Shown: positions 34,801-43,294 of the stretch, piece after piece
Layout of the letters: each line of letters starts with the position of its first letter
Position numbering within the stretch: position 1 is the first letter of the stretch
NCBI RefSeq assembly: GCF_039523415.1
Contig: NZ_BAAAFG010000015.1
Location: 62,001-126,000 of the forward strand
Length of the DNA: 64,000 bases
Origin: Gangjinia marincola
GTDB taxonomy: Bacteria > Bacteroidota > Bacteroidia > Flavobacteriales > Flavobacteriaceae
Direction: 5' to 3'
Translations under genes and position numbers: made by a program
Notes under the pieces: generated by a model
The model's input: only the letters and a program-made list of their open reading frames with translations
The model's database searches: none
Told to the model about the DNA's origin: nothing

Positions 34801-36191
34801 ACTTCATTCACTCGATCTTCATCCTCCTGACCGTGACGCATTAATTCTACATACAAATCCTCGCCAAAGGCATCCTTCCACCACATAAGTGCTTCTTCGG
34901 CTTGCTTTTCACCTACGTTCAATATTTTTGAGGGAACTTCACCGTACAAATTACCGGTGAGTGCGATGATATCGTCTTTATAGTTTAAAATGACTTCTTT
35001 GTCAATTCTTGGTACGTAGTAAAATCCATCGGTATAGGCGATGGAAGACATTTTTGCCAGATTGTGATAGCCCTTCTTGTTTTTTGCCAGCAAAACAATT
35101 TGATAGCCATTGTCTTTTCGGGATTTGTCCAGATGATTTTCACACACAAAAAATTCACAGCCCACAATAGCTTTGATTTCGTGATGTTTAACCTCTTCAC
35201 CTGTTTCTTTGGCTTCTTTTTTAGCCTGCGCAACTGCATTGTTATGACGCTTTACAGCATTCACAAAATGAAACGCACCCATCATATTAGCATGATCTGT
35301 TAAAGCGACTGCCGGCATTTTTTCTTTTGCGGCAGCACTAACCAACCCATTTACATTGATGGTGGATTGCAGGATAGAGTACTGGCTGTGATTATGCAGA
35401 TGAACAAAGGGTGCGTCTTGAAGCGTTGCAATATTCTCTTGAATCTTCTGAGAAGAAATCCCTTCTAGTGCGGATGCCTTTTGCTGTTGCTCTTTAAGTT
35501 TTTTAGAAGCTTTTTTAAGATTGACGTGTTTTAAGCCAATCGGCTGAATTTGACCCGGATTTACTTCTTTAAATCGTTCAAAATAGTCAGCATCTTGATG
35601 AAGCTCTTTTAGCGTGAAGACTTCAATCCTGATCAACTCTAAAAAACAACGCGTTGTAGCCTCAACATCTGCCGTTGCGTTGTGGGCTTCGGCAAAGGGT
35701 TGGTTAAAAAGGTATTGATGTAGCTCTGTTAGTGTGGGCAATTTAAACTTACCGCCCCGACCTCCCGGGATTTTACATAACTGCGCGGTGGTCTCTGTAC
35801 ACGTATCAAGAACAGGAATACTAGTTAATGGAGTTTCAATTTCATCCCTAACAAATTCGGCTCCCATAATATTGACATCAAAACCAAGGTTTTGACCAAC
35901 AATAAAGGTGGTCTTTTGCATAGCTTCATTGAATTCTGCCAGCACCTGTGCTAATGGAACTCCATTTTTTTGCGCAAGCTCTGTAGAAATCCCGTGAATC
36001 TGCTCTGCATCGTATGGAATATTAAATCCTTCGGGCTGGATGAGATAATCCTTGTGCTCTATAACATTCCCCAATTCATCATGTAACTGCCATGCCAACT
36101 GCACACACCTGGGCCAGTTTTCAACGTCTGTGATAGGGGCATCCCAACGTTTGGGTAAGCCGGTAGTTTCGGTATCAAAAATTAAATACAT
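31803..36191 (-). CDS. dnaE: DNA polymerase III alpha subunit with N-terminal 3'-5' exonuclease domain
   Basis: 1462 residues. Residues 1-190 form a DEDDh exonuclease (FDTETTGLPKRWD with the first DxE, FVGQ-like IVGQNLGFDVNI, and HNATADVEAT with the final His-Asp). From about 265 the PHP domain follows (FVHLHNHSQYSILQS), then the C-family polymerase palm with GPGRGSAAGSVVAYCL and PDIDIDFDDEGR (catalytic Asp triad), the finger region, and C-terminal OB-fold (LTFCGVITDVQHRV). It is the replicative polymerase; the fused proofreading domain, seen in Bacteroidota DnaE, replaces or adds to a separate epsilon subunit. Cytoplasmic replisome component. Confidence 0.95.
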   Translation of the reverse strand: MYLIFDTETTGLPKRWDAPITDVENWPRCVQLAWQLHDELGNVIEHKDYLIQPEGFNIPYDAEQIHGISTELAQKNGVPLAQVLAEFNEAMQKTTFIVGQNLGFDVNIMGAEFVRDEIETPLTSIPVLDTCTETTAQLCKIPGGRGGKFKLPTLTELHQYLFNQPFAEAHNATADVEATTRCFLELIRIEVFTLKELHQDADYFERFKEVNPGQIQPIGLKHVNLKKASKKLKEQQQKASALEGISSQKIQENIATLQDAPFVHLHNHSQYSILQSTINVNGLVSAAAKEKMPAVALTDHANMMGAFHFVNAVKRHNNAVAQAKKEAKETGEEVKHHEIKAIVGCEFFVCENHLDKSRKDNGYQIVLLAKNKKGYHNLAKMSSIAYTDGFYYVPRIDKEVILNYKDDIIALTGNLYGEVPSKILNVGEKQAEEALMWWKDAFGEDLYVELMRHGQEDEDRVNEVLISLARKHDLKLIASNNTYYTTKEEANAHDILLCIKDGEKQATPIGRGRGYRYGLNNQEYYFKSAEEMKTLFKDIPEAITNISEVVDKIEAFDLARDVLLPKFEIPQEFVVAQDDEDGGKRGENAYLKHITFKGAQERYGELTQEIKERIDFELSVIEKTGYPGYFLIVEDFIRAARNMDVSVGPGRGSAAGSVVAYCLKITNIDPIKYDLLFERFLNPDRVSMPDIDIDFDDEGRSRVMDYVIEKYGSKQVAQIITYGTMAAKSSIRDTARVLDLPLNDADRISKLIPTMAKLGKIFDVDEKVLRSKFRAEDLQKINELLNISEGEDLEAQTVNQARVLEGSVRNTGIHACGVIITPDDITNFVPVATAKDSDLYVTQFDNAVVESAGLLKMDFLGLKTLTLIKDTVKIVKARLDIDLDPENFPLDDEKTYELFQRGETVGIFQYESPGMQKHMQNLKPTVFEDLIAMNALYRPGPMEYIPSFIARKHGEEDITYDLPEMEEYLADTYGITVYQEQVMLLSQKLADFTKGEADVLRKAMGKKQRAVLDKMKPQFINQASAKGHDAEKLEKIWKDWEAFASYAFNKSHSTCYAWIAYQTAYLKAHYPAEYMAAVLSNNMNDIKQVTFFMEECKRMKLNVLGPDVNESFRKFSVNQDYAVRFGMAAIKGVGGAAVKAIVEERKENGPYKSIFDLAKRVDLRAANKKAFENLALAGGFDSFGDTHRAQYFHDEGDGIIFLEKVLKYASKFQENQNSAQVSLFGEASEVQIPEPTVPPCEDWSTMEKLKREKEVVGIYISGHPLDDFKAEVKYFCNSALDSFSNLENYINRELTFCGVITDVQHRVSKMGKGWALFTIEDYNETFEFRIFGEEYLKFRHFLVPNSFVHVKAFVKEGWTNRDTGKKGDPRIQFNAFKQLQDVMDSYARKLTIKLNVDELASEKISALKETFSIHKGDHQVSFVVYEMEDKIKLTMPSRKQKVKISQELLEELNEQNWHYQLN

Positions 36192-36275
36192 AAGGGGAAA
36201 TTCAGCCTTTAAAAATAGAAACTTACTACAACTTTAGCCACTAAAAGCCGTTGGAAGATATAAACATATTACGCA

Positions 36276-36308
36276 CAAAAAAAACCATCCGCCTGCTGAC
36301 GGATGGTT
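36276..36308 (-). terminator. Rho-independent terminator of the PA2169-type gene
   Basis: On the minus strand AACCATCCG, an 8-nt loop, CGGATGGTT, then T6-8. The stem is 9 bp and perfect. It lies about 27 bp after the stop at 36335. Confidence 0.9.
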
Positions 36309-36334
36309 CTCGAAACAATTGTTTCGCACATTAA

Positions 36335-36784
36335 TTATGAAACAATGTTTTCATACATTTTATTATTATTGATTGCACCTTGAATGGCGTCTCGTTGCTT
36401 AATTAACACATTTCGTGTTGAAGGTGGTAAGTTAGTTTCTTCTAATACCTCATTATAATTCTCTAACATGGTTGTCTCACCGCGTAAAGCCTCTTCTACC
36501 ATTGCTTCTTTGTCATTTTGAGAAAATAAGGATTTTACATTCATCCACGCTCTATGCGCGTCACCTGCTATTGAAGTTCCTTTCTCTGGAGATTCCCCAA
36601 AACTTCTAATTTCTTCTTTTATTTCATGACCAAAATCGTAACGTTCTTGAGCTTTCTCTTTAAAAAAGGCTTTTAAGTCTCCATATTCCACTTTTTCAGC
36701 CGCTTCTTGATATCCTTTTTCAGAATCATAATTTCGGGCTAATAGATCATTTAATTTACTTGATACTTTTTCTGAATAACTCAT
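36335..36784 (-). CDS. PA2169 family four-helix-bundle (ferritin-like) protein
   Basis: 149 residues, almost wholly helical, with the DUF2383-type motifs NDLLARNYDSEKGYQEAAEKV, FFKEKAQERYDFGHEI and EEALRGETTMLENYNEVL. The family has a ferritin-like bundle fold and is often stress-induced; its biochemical role is not established. The Glu and His residues (E in KGYQEAAE, H in FGHEI, E in RGETTML) could bind metal. Monocistronic with a strong terminator and a sigma70-like promoter. Confidence 0.85.
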   Translation of the reverse strand: MSYSEKVSSKLNDLLARNYDSEKGYQEAAEKVEYGDLKAFFKEKAQERYDFGHEIKEEIRSFGESPEKGTSIAGDAHRAWMNVKSLFSQNDKEAMVEEALRGETTMLENYNEVLEETNLPPSTRNVLIKQRDAIQGAINNNKMYENIVS

Positions 36785-36819
36785 AGTCTTTCTTTTTCGT
36801 TCATAATTAATTTCAAAAA

Positions 36820-36849
36820 CAATATAACATCAGAAACCCCTGTTGTCAA
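36820..36849 (-). promoter_or_regulatory. Promoter of the PA2169-type gene
   Basis: Minus strand TTGACA (36844-36849), 17-bp spacer and TATATTG (36820-36826). The full TTGACA hexamer and TATATT make it resemble an E. coli-type promoter as well as the Bacteroidota form. Confidence 0.55.
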
Positions 36850-36944
36850 TGGATTTAACAGGGTTTAGCAGTTCTTAAGAGAATTTAACTAAGAGTAGCC
36901 GACAATCTGTTAAACCCTTGGTAAAAGAAGTATTGTATATTGTC

Positions 36945-36974
36945 TTGCTAGTTTATTGAAATACTGTATCTTTG
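36945..36974 (+). promoter_or_regulatory. Promoter of rpsP
   Basis: TTG (36945-36947), 19-bp spacer and TATCTTTG (36967-36974) fit the Bacteroidota consensus. Transcription would start near 36981, about 44 nt before the rpsP ATG. Confidence 0.75.
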
Positions 36975-36995
36975 CGCACTCAAAAATTAATAACC

Positions 36996-37010
36996 GAGGT
37001 CGGGAACCTC
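36996..37010 (+). promoter_or_regulatory. Small hairpin in the rpsP leader
   Basis: GAGGT-CGGGA-ACCTC forms a perfect 5-bp stem 14 nt before the rpsP start. Ribosomal protein leaders often carry autoregulatory structures, but no known rpsP leader motif is recognised and the stem is short. Confidence 0.35.
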
Positions 37011-37024
37011 AAAATTTAATCATT

Positions 37025-37552
37025 ATGCCCGTAAAAATTAGATTACAAAGACATGGTAGAAAAGGTAAACCTTTTTACTGGATCGTAGCCGCAGACTCGC
37101 GCGCAAAAAGAGATGGTAAATACCTTGAAAAATTAGGGATTTACAATCCTACTACCAATCCTGCAACCATTGAATTAAATATAGATGATTCTGTAAAGTG
37201 GTTACAAAATGGTGCTCAACCTACCAATACAGCACGCAATATTTTATCGTATAAAGGTGCTTTATTGAAGCATCACCTGGTAAAAGGTGTTGAAAAGGGT
37301 GCTTTAACTGAAGATCAGGTAGAAGAACGTTTCAATGCTTGGTTAGAAGAAAAAGGAACTAAAGTTGACGCGAAAAAAGATTTTTTAGCTAAAGCTGAAG
37401 CTGACGCGAAAGCAGAAGCTCTTGCGGCAGAAAAGGCTGTTAACGAAAAACGTGAAGCTGAAGCTAAGGCCGCACAAGATGAAGCTGAAGCTGAGGCGAA
37501 ACAAGCCGAAGCCGCTGCTGCCGAAGAAAACGCTGCCAGCGAAGAAGAATAA
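37025..37552 (+). CDS. rpsP: 30S ribosomal protein S16 with long acidic/alanine-rich tail
   Basis: 175 residues from ATG 37025 (MPVKIRLQRHGRKGKPFYWI). The first 80 residues are S16 proper (ADSRAKRDGKYLEKLGIYNP, KWLQNGAQPTNTARNILS). The rest is a Bacteroidota-type extension ending in an Ala/Glu/Lys-rich helix (from about residue 120 to 175). An upstream in-frame ATG at 36956 lies inside the promoter and is rejected. It heads rpsP-rimM, spaced 13 bp. Confidence 0.95.
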   Translation: MPVKIRLQRHGRKGKPFYWIVAADSRAKRDGKYLEKLGIYNPTTNPATIELNIDDSVKWLQNGAQPTNTARNILSYKGALLKHHLVKGVEKGALTEDQVEERFNAWLEEKGTKVDAKKDFLAKAEADAKAEALAAEKAVNEKREAEAKAAQDEAEAEAKQAEAAAAEENAASEEE

Positions 37553-37565
37553 ATTTATCGCTGCG

Positions 37566-38099
37566 ATGACAAAAGAAGAATGCTTCTATCTTGGAACCAT
37601 CGTAGGGAAATTTAGTTTTAAAGGAGAGGTATTACTAAAAGTAGATGCCGATACTCCTGAAGAATATACAGAAATGGAATCAGTCTATGTCGAATTTAAC
37701 GACAATCTGGTTCCATTTTTTATTGAACGACTATCCCTTCACAAATCCTCTCTACTACGCATAAAGTTTGAAGAAGTTGATACAGAAGATGATGCCGAAG
37801 ATTTATTTAAGGCTAAAACCTACCTTCCACTTTCTGAGCTGCCGCAACTTAATGAGGATCAGTTTTATTACCACGAGATCATAGGGTTTACTGTCCATGA
37901 TAAAGCTTTTGGAGAAGTTGGAACGATCACCGGAGTGAATGAAAACCCCGCCCAAGCTTTATTTGAAATTGACCATAGCGGGACCGAGGTATTGATTCCA
38001 ATAAATGATGATCTGATTTCAACAGTAGATAAGGTCAATAGAGAAATTCATGTTGCTTGTCCTGAAGGTTTAATCGAACTCTACGTGAATCCTTCTTAG
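37566..38099 (+). CDS. rimM: Ribosome maturation factor RimM
   Basis: 177 residues from ATG 37566 (MTKEECFYLGTIVGKFSFKGEV). The N-terminal RimM barrel (GEVLLKVDADTPEEY) and the C-terminal PRC barrel (YYHEIIGFTVHDKAFGEVGTI, ALFEIDHSGTEVLIPI) are both present. It binds S19 and assists 30S head maturation. It follows rpsP directly; trmD, which often comes next in other bacteria, is replaced by a TrmN6-like gene. Confidence 0.95.
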   Translation: MTKEECFYLGTIVGKFSFKGEVLLKVDADTPEEYTEMESVYVEFNDNLVPFFIERLSLHKSSLLRIKFEEVDTEDDAEDLFKAKTYLPLSELPQLNEDQFYYHEIIGFTVHDKAFGEVGTITGVNENPAQALFEIDHSGTEVLIPINDDLISTVDKVNREIHVACPEGLIELYVNPS

Positions 38100-38129
38100 T
38101 CCTTCATCCAAAAGGAGGACATATTTTTA

Positions 38130-38843
38130 ATGACTCAGCCTTTTCACTTTAAGCAATTTAGCGTTCATCAAGACCAATGTGCCATGAAAATTGGAACAGA
38201 TGGGGTCTTATTGGGCGCTTGGGCAGGAAAAGAATCTAATCCAAAAAACATTCTGGATGTTGGTGCAGGCACGGGAGTCATCGCTTTGCAATTAGCACAA
38301 CGATTTCCTGAAGCCTACATAGAAGCCATCGAATTAGATGCAGATGCTTTTGAACAGTGCGTGGAAAATTTTGAACGCTCAACCTGGGGCGATCGCCTTT
38401 TTTGCTATCATGCCAGTTTTGCAGAGTATGTTGACGAAGTAGAAGATCGCTACGATCTTATCGTTTCAAATCCGCCGTTCTACGATAAGGAATACACCAC
38501 TGGTGATGTTAGTAGAGATCAAGCCCGGTTTTCAAGTTCTTTACCATTGAATGAATTGGTTGAAGGTGCGTCTAAGTTACTAAGTACCGACGGAATCTTT
38601 GCAGTAATTATTCCGAAGTCAAGGGAAGATGAACTAGTCGATAGCGCGCTTCAGGTAAACTTACATCCTTCTAATATTCTTCGCGTACGCGGAAACAAAG
38701 AAAGTAGAATTAAACGCAGTGCAATTGAATTTAGCTTCCGTAAGGAAATACCTAAAGAGGAAGAGCTGACGTTAGAAATTGAAAGGCATCAGTATACGGA
38801 AGATTATCTTAATTTGGTCAAGGATTTTTATTTGAAAATGTAA
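38130..38843 (+). CDS. tRNA1(Val) adenine(37)-N6 methyltransferase-like
   Basis: 237 residues. SAM-binding motif I LDVGAGTGVIALQLA, acidic motif II EAIELDADAF and the N6-adenine catalytic motif IVSNPPFYD (NPPF/Y). The N-terminal FHFKQFSVHQDQCAMKIGTDGVLLGAW is the diagnostic start of the TrmN6/YfiC family. It would methylate A37 of tRNA-Val. An unusual strong Shine-Dalgarno AAGGAGG (38112-38118) precedes the ATG by 11 nt. Probably in the rpsP-rimM operon (30-bp gap). Confidence 0.9.
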   Translation: MTQPFHFKQFSVHQDQCAMKIGTDGVLLGAWAGKESNPKNILDVGAGTGVIALQLAQRFPEAYIEAIELDADAFEQCVENFERSTWGDRLFCYHASFAEYVDEVEDRYDLIVSNPPFYDKEYTTGDVSRDQARFSSSLPLNELVEGASKLLSTDGIFAVIIPKSREDELVDSALQVNLHPSNILRVRGNKESRIKRSAIEFSFRKEIPKEEELTLEIERHQYTEDYLNLVKDFYLKM

Positions 38844-38926
38844 TGGTTCCACAAGTATTAAATCGACTTTTCTGTATTGCTCACCATTACAGTATTGCTT
38901 AGATTTGCTCAACTTATTTATTGACT

Positions 38927-40105
38927 ATGAAACCAGACCTCTTTGAATCACCAGATTATTATCAAATTGATGATCTTTTACAAGACGAACATAAACTTGT
39001 ACGTGATGCAGCACGAGAATGGGTGAAGCGTGATGTTTCACCAATTATTGAAGAGGCGGCTCAAAAAGCTGAGTTTCCCAAACAAATTATTGGGGGTCTG
39101 GCCGATATTGGAGCCTTCGGCCCCTATATTCCGGAAGAATATGGTGGTGCTGGATTAGATCAAATAAGCTATGGACTGATCATGCAAGAAATTGAACGTG
39201 GCGACTCTGGTGTTCGTTCTACGGCATCTGTTCAATCTTCATTAGTGATGTATCCTATATGGAAATACGGTAATGAAGAACAACGAAAAAAATATCTGCC
39301 TAAACTAGCTTCTGGAGAATTAATGGGATCTTTTGGGTTGACAGAACCCGATCATGGTTCTAATCCGGGAGGAATGACCACAAATTTTAAAGATGCAGGA
39401 GATCATTACGTACTTAATGGTGCAAAACTATGGATTTCTAACGCCCCTTTCTGTGATGTTGCTGTAGTTTGGGCTAAAAGCGAAGAAGGACGTATTCATG
39501 GTCTCATCGTAGAACGAGGCATGGAAGGATTTTCTACACCAGAGACCCATAACAAATGGTCTTTGAGAGCTTCGGCTACTGGGGAGCTGATTTTTCAGGA
39601 CGTTAAAGTTCCCAAAGAGAATCTGTTGCCGAACAAAAGTGGTTTGGGAGCTCCATTAGGATGTCTTGATTCTGCCAGATACGGAATCGCATGGGGTGCT
39701 ATTGGTGCAGCTATGGATTGCTACGACACCGCGTTGCGTTATGCTAAAGAACGTATACAATTTGGTAAACCTATAGGTGCATTTCAACTACAGCAGAAAA
39801 AACTGGCTGAAATGATTACAGAAATCACCAAAGCTCAGCTTTTAGCCTACCGTTTAGGACAATTAAAAAACGAGAATAGAGCTACGTCTGCTCAAATATC
39901 GATGGCAAAACGAAATAATGTGGATATGGCCTTAAAAGTTGCCCGCGAAGCAAGACAAATGTTGGGCGGAATGGGAATAACCGGAGAATACAGCATTATG
40001 CGACATATGATGAATTTAGAAAGTGTGGTTACCTATGAAGGAACTCATGATATTCACTTACTCATTACCGGCCTTGACATCACAGGACTTAACGCATTTA
40101 AATAA
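38927..40105 (+). CDS. Acyl-CoA dehydrogenase, glutaryl-CoA dehydrogenase-like
   Basis: 392 residues from ATG 38927 (a TTG at 38921 is less likely). The sequence follows glutaryl-CoA dehydrogenases: SVQSSLVMYPIWKYG, GSFGLTEPDHGSNPGGM, LWISNAPFCDVAVVWAK, SLRASATGELIFQDV and ARYGIAWGAIG; the catalytic Glu is in TYEGTHDIHLLITG. FAD-dependent, oxidatively decarboxylating glutaryl-CoA to crotonyl-CoA in lysine and tryptophan breakdown, if the assignment is right. It fits the saccharopine dehydrogenase further along the window (lysine metabolism), though they are 22 kb apart. Confidence 0.9.
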   Translation: MKPDLFESPDYYQIDDLLQDEHKLVRDAAREWVKRDVSPIIEEAAQKAEFPKQIIGGLADIGAFGPYIPEEYGGAGLDQISYGLIMQEIERGDSGVRSTASVQSSLVMYPIWKYGNEEQRKKYLPKLASGELMGSFGLTEPDHGSNPGGMTTNFKDAGDHYVLNGAKLWISNAPFCDVAVVWAKSEEGRIHGLIVERGMEGFSTPETHNKWSLRASATGELIFQDVKVPKENLLPNKSGLGAPLGCLDSARYGIAWGAIGAAMDCYDTALRYAKERIQFGKPIGAFQLQQKKLAEMITEITKAQLLAYRLGQLKNENRATSAQISMAKRNNVDMALKVAREARQMLGGMGITGEYSIMRHMMNLESVVTYEGTHDIHLLITGLDITGLNAFK

Positions 40106-40114
40106 ACACCATTC

Positions 40115-40687
40115 ATGAATAAATTTTTACTTATGCTGGCATTTACGTCAGCACTACTATCGAACGGCCAAAATTCTAATTCAACTGTAGCCCAAAATGA
40201 TTCAACTCAACCGGGAGTCGAAAAATTTTTATTTAAAATAAAAGCATTCCCATTTGGTATAGAAGGAGAAGTTGGTTTAGGACGAACAACTACTCTTGTT
40301 GCTGAAGGGGCTTTTTTGTTTGGGTTTAGCGTCAATAATGAAGACGAATTTAATGATGAAGATGAAACTGATTTCGTGTGGTTACCATGGGTAGATCTTC
40401 AGTTTCGTCAATATTATAACTTTCAAAAACGATTAGCTGATGGTAAAGACATACGATTCAATAGTGGAAATTTCTTTGCGCTTAAGTATCTTACCTACTT
40501 TGTCGTAGGTGATGATGATGCTGAAGAGAATTACTTAAGTGCATTTGGACCAGTATGGGGCTTACAACGAAATTATCAAGAACATTGGAATATTGCTTTT
40601 GAAGCTGGTCTAGGAGCTTACTGGAACAGTAGCGGAGGAGCTGCACCTATTCCAATTATCTCGTTTAATGTAGGCTACAATTTTTAA
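40115..40687 (+). CDS. Secreted protein, probable small beta-barrel, unknown
   Basis: 190 residues with a signal peptide (MNKFLLMLAFTSALLSNGQ). The mature part has alternating hydrophobic strands, an acidic loop (NNEDEFNDEDETD) and ends with SFNVGYNF, an aromatic C-terminus typical of outer-membrane barrels. I do not recognise a named family; DUF3575-like proteins are similar in layout. It follows the acyl-CoA dehydrogenase by 9 bp but a functional link is not apparent. Confidence 0.6.
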   Translation: MNKFLLMLAFTSALLSNGQNSNSTVAQNDSTQPGVEKFLFKIKAFPFGIEGEVGLGRTTTLVAEGAFLFGFSVNNEDEFNDEDETDFVWLPWVDLQFRQYYNFQKRLADGKDIRFNSGNFFALKYLTYFVVGDDDAEENYLSAFGPVWGLQRNYQEHWNIAFEAGLGAYWNSSGGAAPIPIISFNVGYNF

Positions 40688-40710
40688 GTACATTTGGGCA
40701 AAAGCCAATT

Positions 40711-41598
40711 ATGTCTTCGCAAAAACGTTTTACAAAAGCCTACCAGTCTGCAAAACGTTTGGCATTTAGTTCAACAGACAAACTTATTTTATTTAGTGAC
40801 TGTCACCGTGGGGATAATAGTTTTGCCGATGATTTTGCCAATAATAGAAACACTTATTTTCACGCACTTAAGCACTATTACGATCAGGGGTTTACCTATT
40901 TTGAATTAGGAGATGGGACAGAGCTTTGGGAAAATATAGATTTTGACACGATTCTTCGTGCCCATAAAAATGTACATGATTTACTTCAACGTTTTTATCA
41001 AGAGGATAGATTGCATATTATTTATGGGAATCACGATATGGCGCTTAAAAATCAGCGCTATGTCGAAAAACATCTATACTCTTATTTTGATAGAAGATTA
41101 GGGGAAGACAAACCTTTATTCCCAGGAATATCTTTTCCTGAAGCCATTGTACTCACATATAAAGAGACCGATAAAGAGCTTTTTCTCACACATGGTCATC
41201 AAGCTGAATTTATGAATTCTGTAGGATGGCGGATTAATCGATTTCTTGTGCGTGTCCTCTGGAAACCTCTTCAAATTGTAGGTATTGCTGATCCTACGAG
41301 TCCTGCGAAAAATTACCGGGAATTAGTTAAGGTAGAACGACGTACAAAGCAATGGATTGTTGAAAATAAAAATAAATTAACTATCATAGGTCATACCCAC
41401 CGCCCCAGATTTCCAGATCCGGGCGATATTGCTTTTTTCAATACAGGAAGCTGCGTACATCCCAGGAGTATTACGGGGATAGAGATCGATAAAGGTGAAA
41501 TTTCCTTGATCAAATGGCACATTGAAACTAAGGATGATGGAACGCTACAAATTGTTAGAGTTCTTCTTGAAGGTCCTACGCCTATAGATAAGTTCTAA
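40711..41598 (+). CDS. Calcineurin-like metallophosphoesterase
   Basis: 295 residues. Metal-binding motifs: LFSDCHRGDNSFADDF (D-x-H), ELGDGTEL (GD), YGNHDMAL (GNHD), THGHQAEFM and IGHTHRPRFP (GHTH). The layout is like UDP-2,3-diacylglucosamine hydrolases (LpxH) and related enzymes but longer, so the substrate is not certain. No signal peptide. ATG 40711 lies 23 bp after the preceding stop. Confidence 0.88.
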   Translation: MSSQKRFTKAYQSAKRLAFSSTDKLILFSDCHRGDNSFADDFANNRNTYFHALKHYYDQGFTYFELGDGTELWENIDFDTILRAHKNVHDLLQRFYQEDRLHIIYGNHDMALKNQRYVEKHLYSYFDRRLGEDKPLFPGISFPEAIVLTYKETDKELFLTHGHQAEFMNSVGWRINRFLVRVLWKPLQIVGIADPTSPAKNYRELVKVERRTKQWIVENKNKLTIIGHTHRPRFPDPGDIAFFNTGSCVHPRSITGIEIDKGEISLIKWHIETKDDGTLQIVRVLLEGPTPIDKF

Positions 41599-41745
41599 GG
41601 AATATAATACCTTGGAAAAAGAATTGATTAACAGCTTATTGGGAATTTCCATCATTCCTTCCTATATTTTTGTTAATATACTCTGCCAGGATAAGAGTGC
41701 AGAATGGTTATAGCTATTTTTAATTTTTTAATTTAATTAGCTTTA

Positions 41746-42960
41746 ATGCCCCAGACTTTATTTTTTTTACCTGCATCATTTCAAGCCAGATTACTCAAGA
41801 ACTGGTTTGAAATTAAATGGATTTTACTATTGTTATTGTTTTTTATCATTGGCTCTCAGCATGCACGTGCACAAGAAATTGAAGAGCTCAAAGAAATTTT
41901 TACATTTCATCCTAATAAGAAAGCTGCGGCTAAAGACAGTACATTATATAAATCAAAGCTCATTACAGCTCCGGTTATTAGTTACTCTCCTGAAACCAAT
42001 GTTGGTTTTGGCGTTGGGGCCAAATATCTCTTTAAGTTCAAAGGCTCTGGTGAGGAAACCCGCACCTCTAATATGCCGGCAACAATACAATACACCTTAA
42101 ACAATCAGTTTATCTTATACTCAGGATTTGAGGTTTTTACCAATCAAGAAAAGTGGGTGATTACAGGTAATCTTCTATTTCAAAATTATCCTAGGTTATA
42201 TTTTGGAATAGGAAATGATTCCCCTAAAGAAAATGAAGAAGAATATGACTATTATCAGCTCACCGTAGAACCTATAGTTTTGAAAAGAGCTTTTTTAAAG
42301 TATCTGTTTTTGGGCGGAGGTGTGCGCTATAACCGAATTTATAATGTAACTACTGAAGAAGATGGTCTTCTGGAAACAAATCAGCCTGAAGGATATCTGG
42401 GATCAACTTCTGTCGGTGCAGAATTTGCAGCTTTATATGATGATCGGGAAAATATTTTAAATGCCAGTAAAGGCTGGTATATTGAATTTACCCACGGATT
42501 TTACGGAAAAGTTTTAGGAGGAACGAACGAATTTGAATTGACGCGCTTTGATGTTCGCCATTATTTAACTCCATTTTCAAAACGTAAGGACGTATTAGCT
42601 TTTCAAGTTCTTGGTTATTTTTCTAACAGAGATGTACCCTTTGGAGAACTAGCTTTATTAGGAAGCGGTGAAATCATGCGAGGATATAGGGAGGGAAGAT
42701 TTGTTGATCGTGGTTTAATGGCCGCTCAGGTTGAGTATAGGCTTAATATTAAAAACAGTAGATGGGGATTTGTTGGTTTTGCGGGTGCCGGTGAAGTATT
42801 TAGACATCCCAGCGATTTTAATATTGGAGATGTAAAGCCCAATGCAGGAATAGGCATTCGATTTTTATTGGATCAAAAGGAAAAACTTAATCTTCGGGTG
42901 GATTATGGCTTTGGAGAAAATACAAATAACCTCTACTTAAATATTGCGGAAGCTTTTTAA
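41746..42960 (+). CDS. BamA/TamA family (Omp85-like) outer-membrane protein
   Basis: 404 residues. A signal peptide region ends near HARAQ; then a short periplasmic stretch and a beta-barrel with the D15 surface-antigen features: SYSPETNVGFGVGAKYLF, DDRENILNASKGWYIEFTHG, FGELALLGSGEIMRGYREGRF (lid loop RGY-x-x-x-R) and VGFAGAGEVF. There is no POTRA array, so it resembles the short Omp85-type proteins of Bacteroidota rather than BamA itself. Outer-membrane assembly or transport role inferred. Confidence 0.82.
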   Translation: MPQTLFFLPASFQARLLKNWFEIKWILLLLLFFIIGSQHARAQEIEELKEIFTFHPNKKAAAKDSTLYKSKLITAPVISYSPETNVGFGVGAKYLFKFKGSGEETRTSNMPATIQYTLNNQFILYSGFEVFTNQEKWVITGNLLFQNYPRLYFGIGNDSPKENEEEYDYYQLTVEPIVLKRAFLKYLFLGGGVRYNRIYNVTTEEDGLLETNQPEGYLGSTSVGAEFAALYDDRENILNASKGWYIEFTHGFYGKVLGGTNEFELTRFDVRHYLTPFSKRKDVLAFQVLGYFSNRDVPFGELALLGSGEIMRGYREGRFVDRGLMAAQVEYRLNIKNSRWGFVGFAGAGEVFRHPSDFNIGDVKPNAGIGIRFLLDQKEKLNLRVDYGFGENTNNLYLNIAEAF

Positions 42961-42964
42961 TCAA

Positions 42965-43294
42965 CTACTCTTCCGGAGCTATTTGTACTTTAAGCCCTTC
43001 CAGCTCTTGATTTATTTGAAGCTGGCAGCCTAACCTGCTATTTTCTTCAACAAAAAATGCTTCAGAAAGCATAGCTTCCTCATCGTCTGATTTTTCAGGC
43101 AGTGAATGATCTGAGAGTATATAACATTGACATGAGGCACACATTGCCATTCCACCACAAATACCAATAGTTCCTTCTTCTGCCAATTCATAGGATCGAA
43201 TCACTTCCATAAGATTCATCGCCATATCGGTAGGAGCGGATACGTTATGATTTTGTCCCTCACGATCTATAATTTCAAGTTTGATATCACTCAT
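42965..43294 (-). CDS. 2Fe-2S ferredoxin
   Basis: 109 residues with the adrenodoxin-type cluster ligands: CGGMAMCASCQCYI (Cys in C-x5-C-x2-C) and the fourth in LGCQLQI. It accepts electrons from the adjacent ferredoxin-NADP reductase, whose gene starts the operon side; the ATG (43294) shares a base with the reductase stop, indicating coupling. Confidence 0.9.
   Translation of the reverse strand: MSDIKLEIIDREGQNHNVSAPTDMAMNLMEVIRSYELAEEGTIGICGGMAMCASCQCYILSDHSLPEKSDDEEAMLSEAFFVEENSRLGCQLQINQELEGLKVQIAPEE

Noticed and set aside
38112..38118. Anti-SD-type riboswitch before the TrmN6-like gene
   Set aside because: Only an isolated AAGGAGG is present; no folded aptamer is visible.
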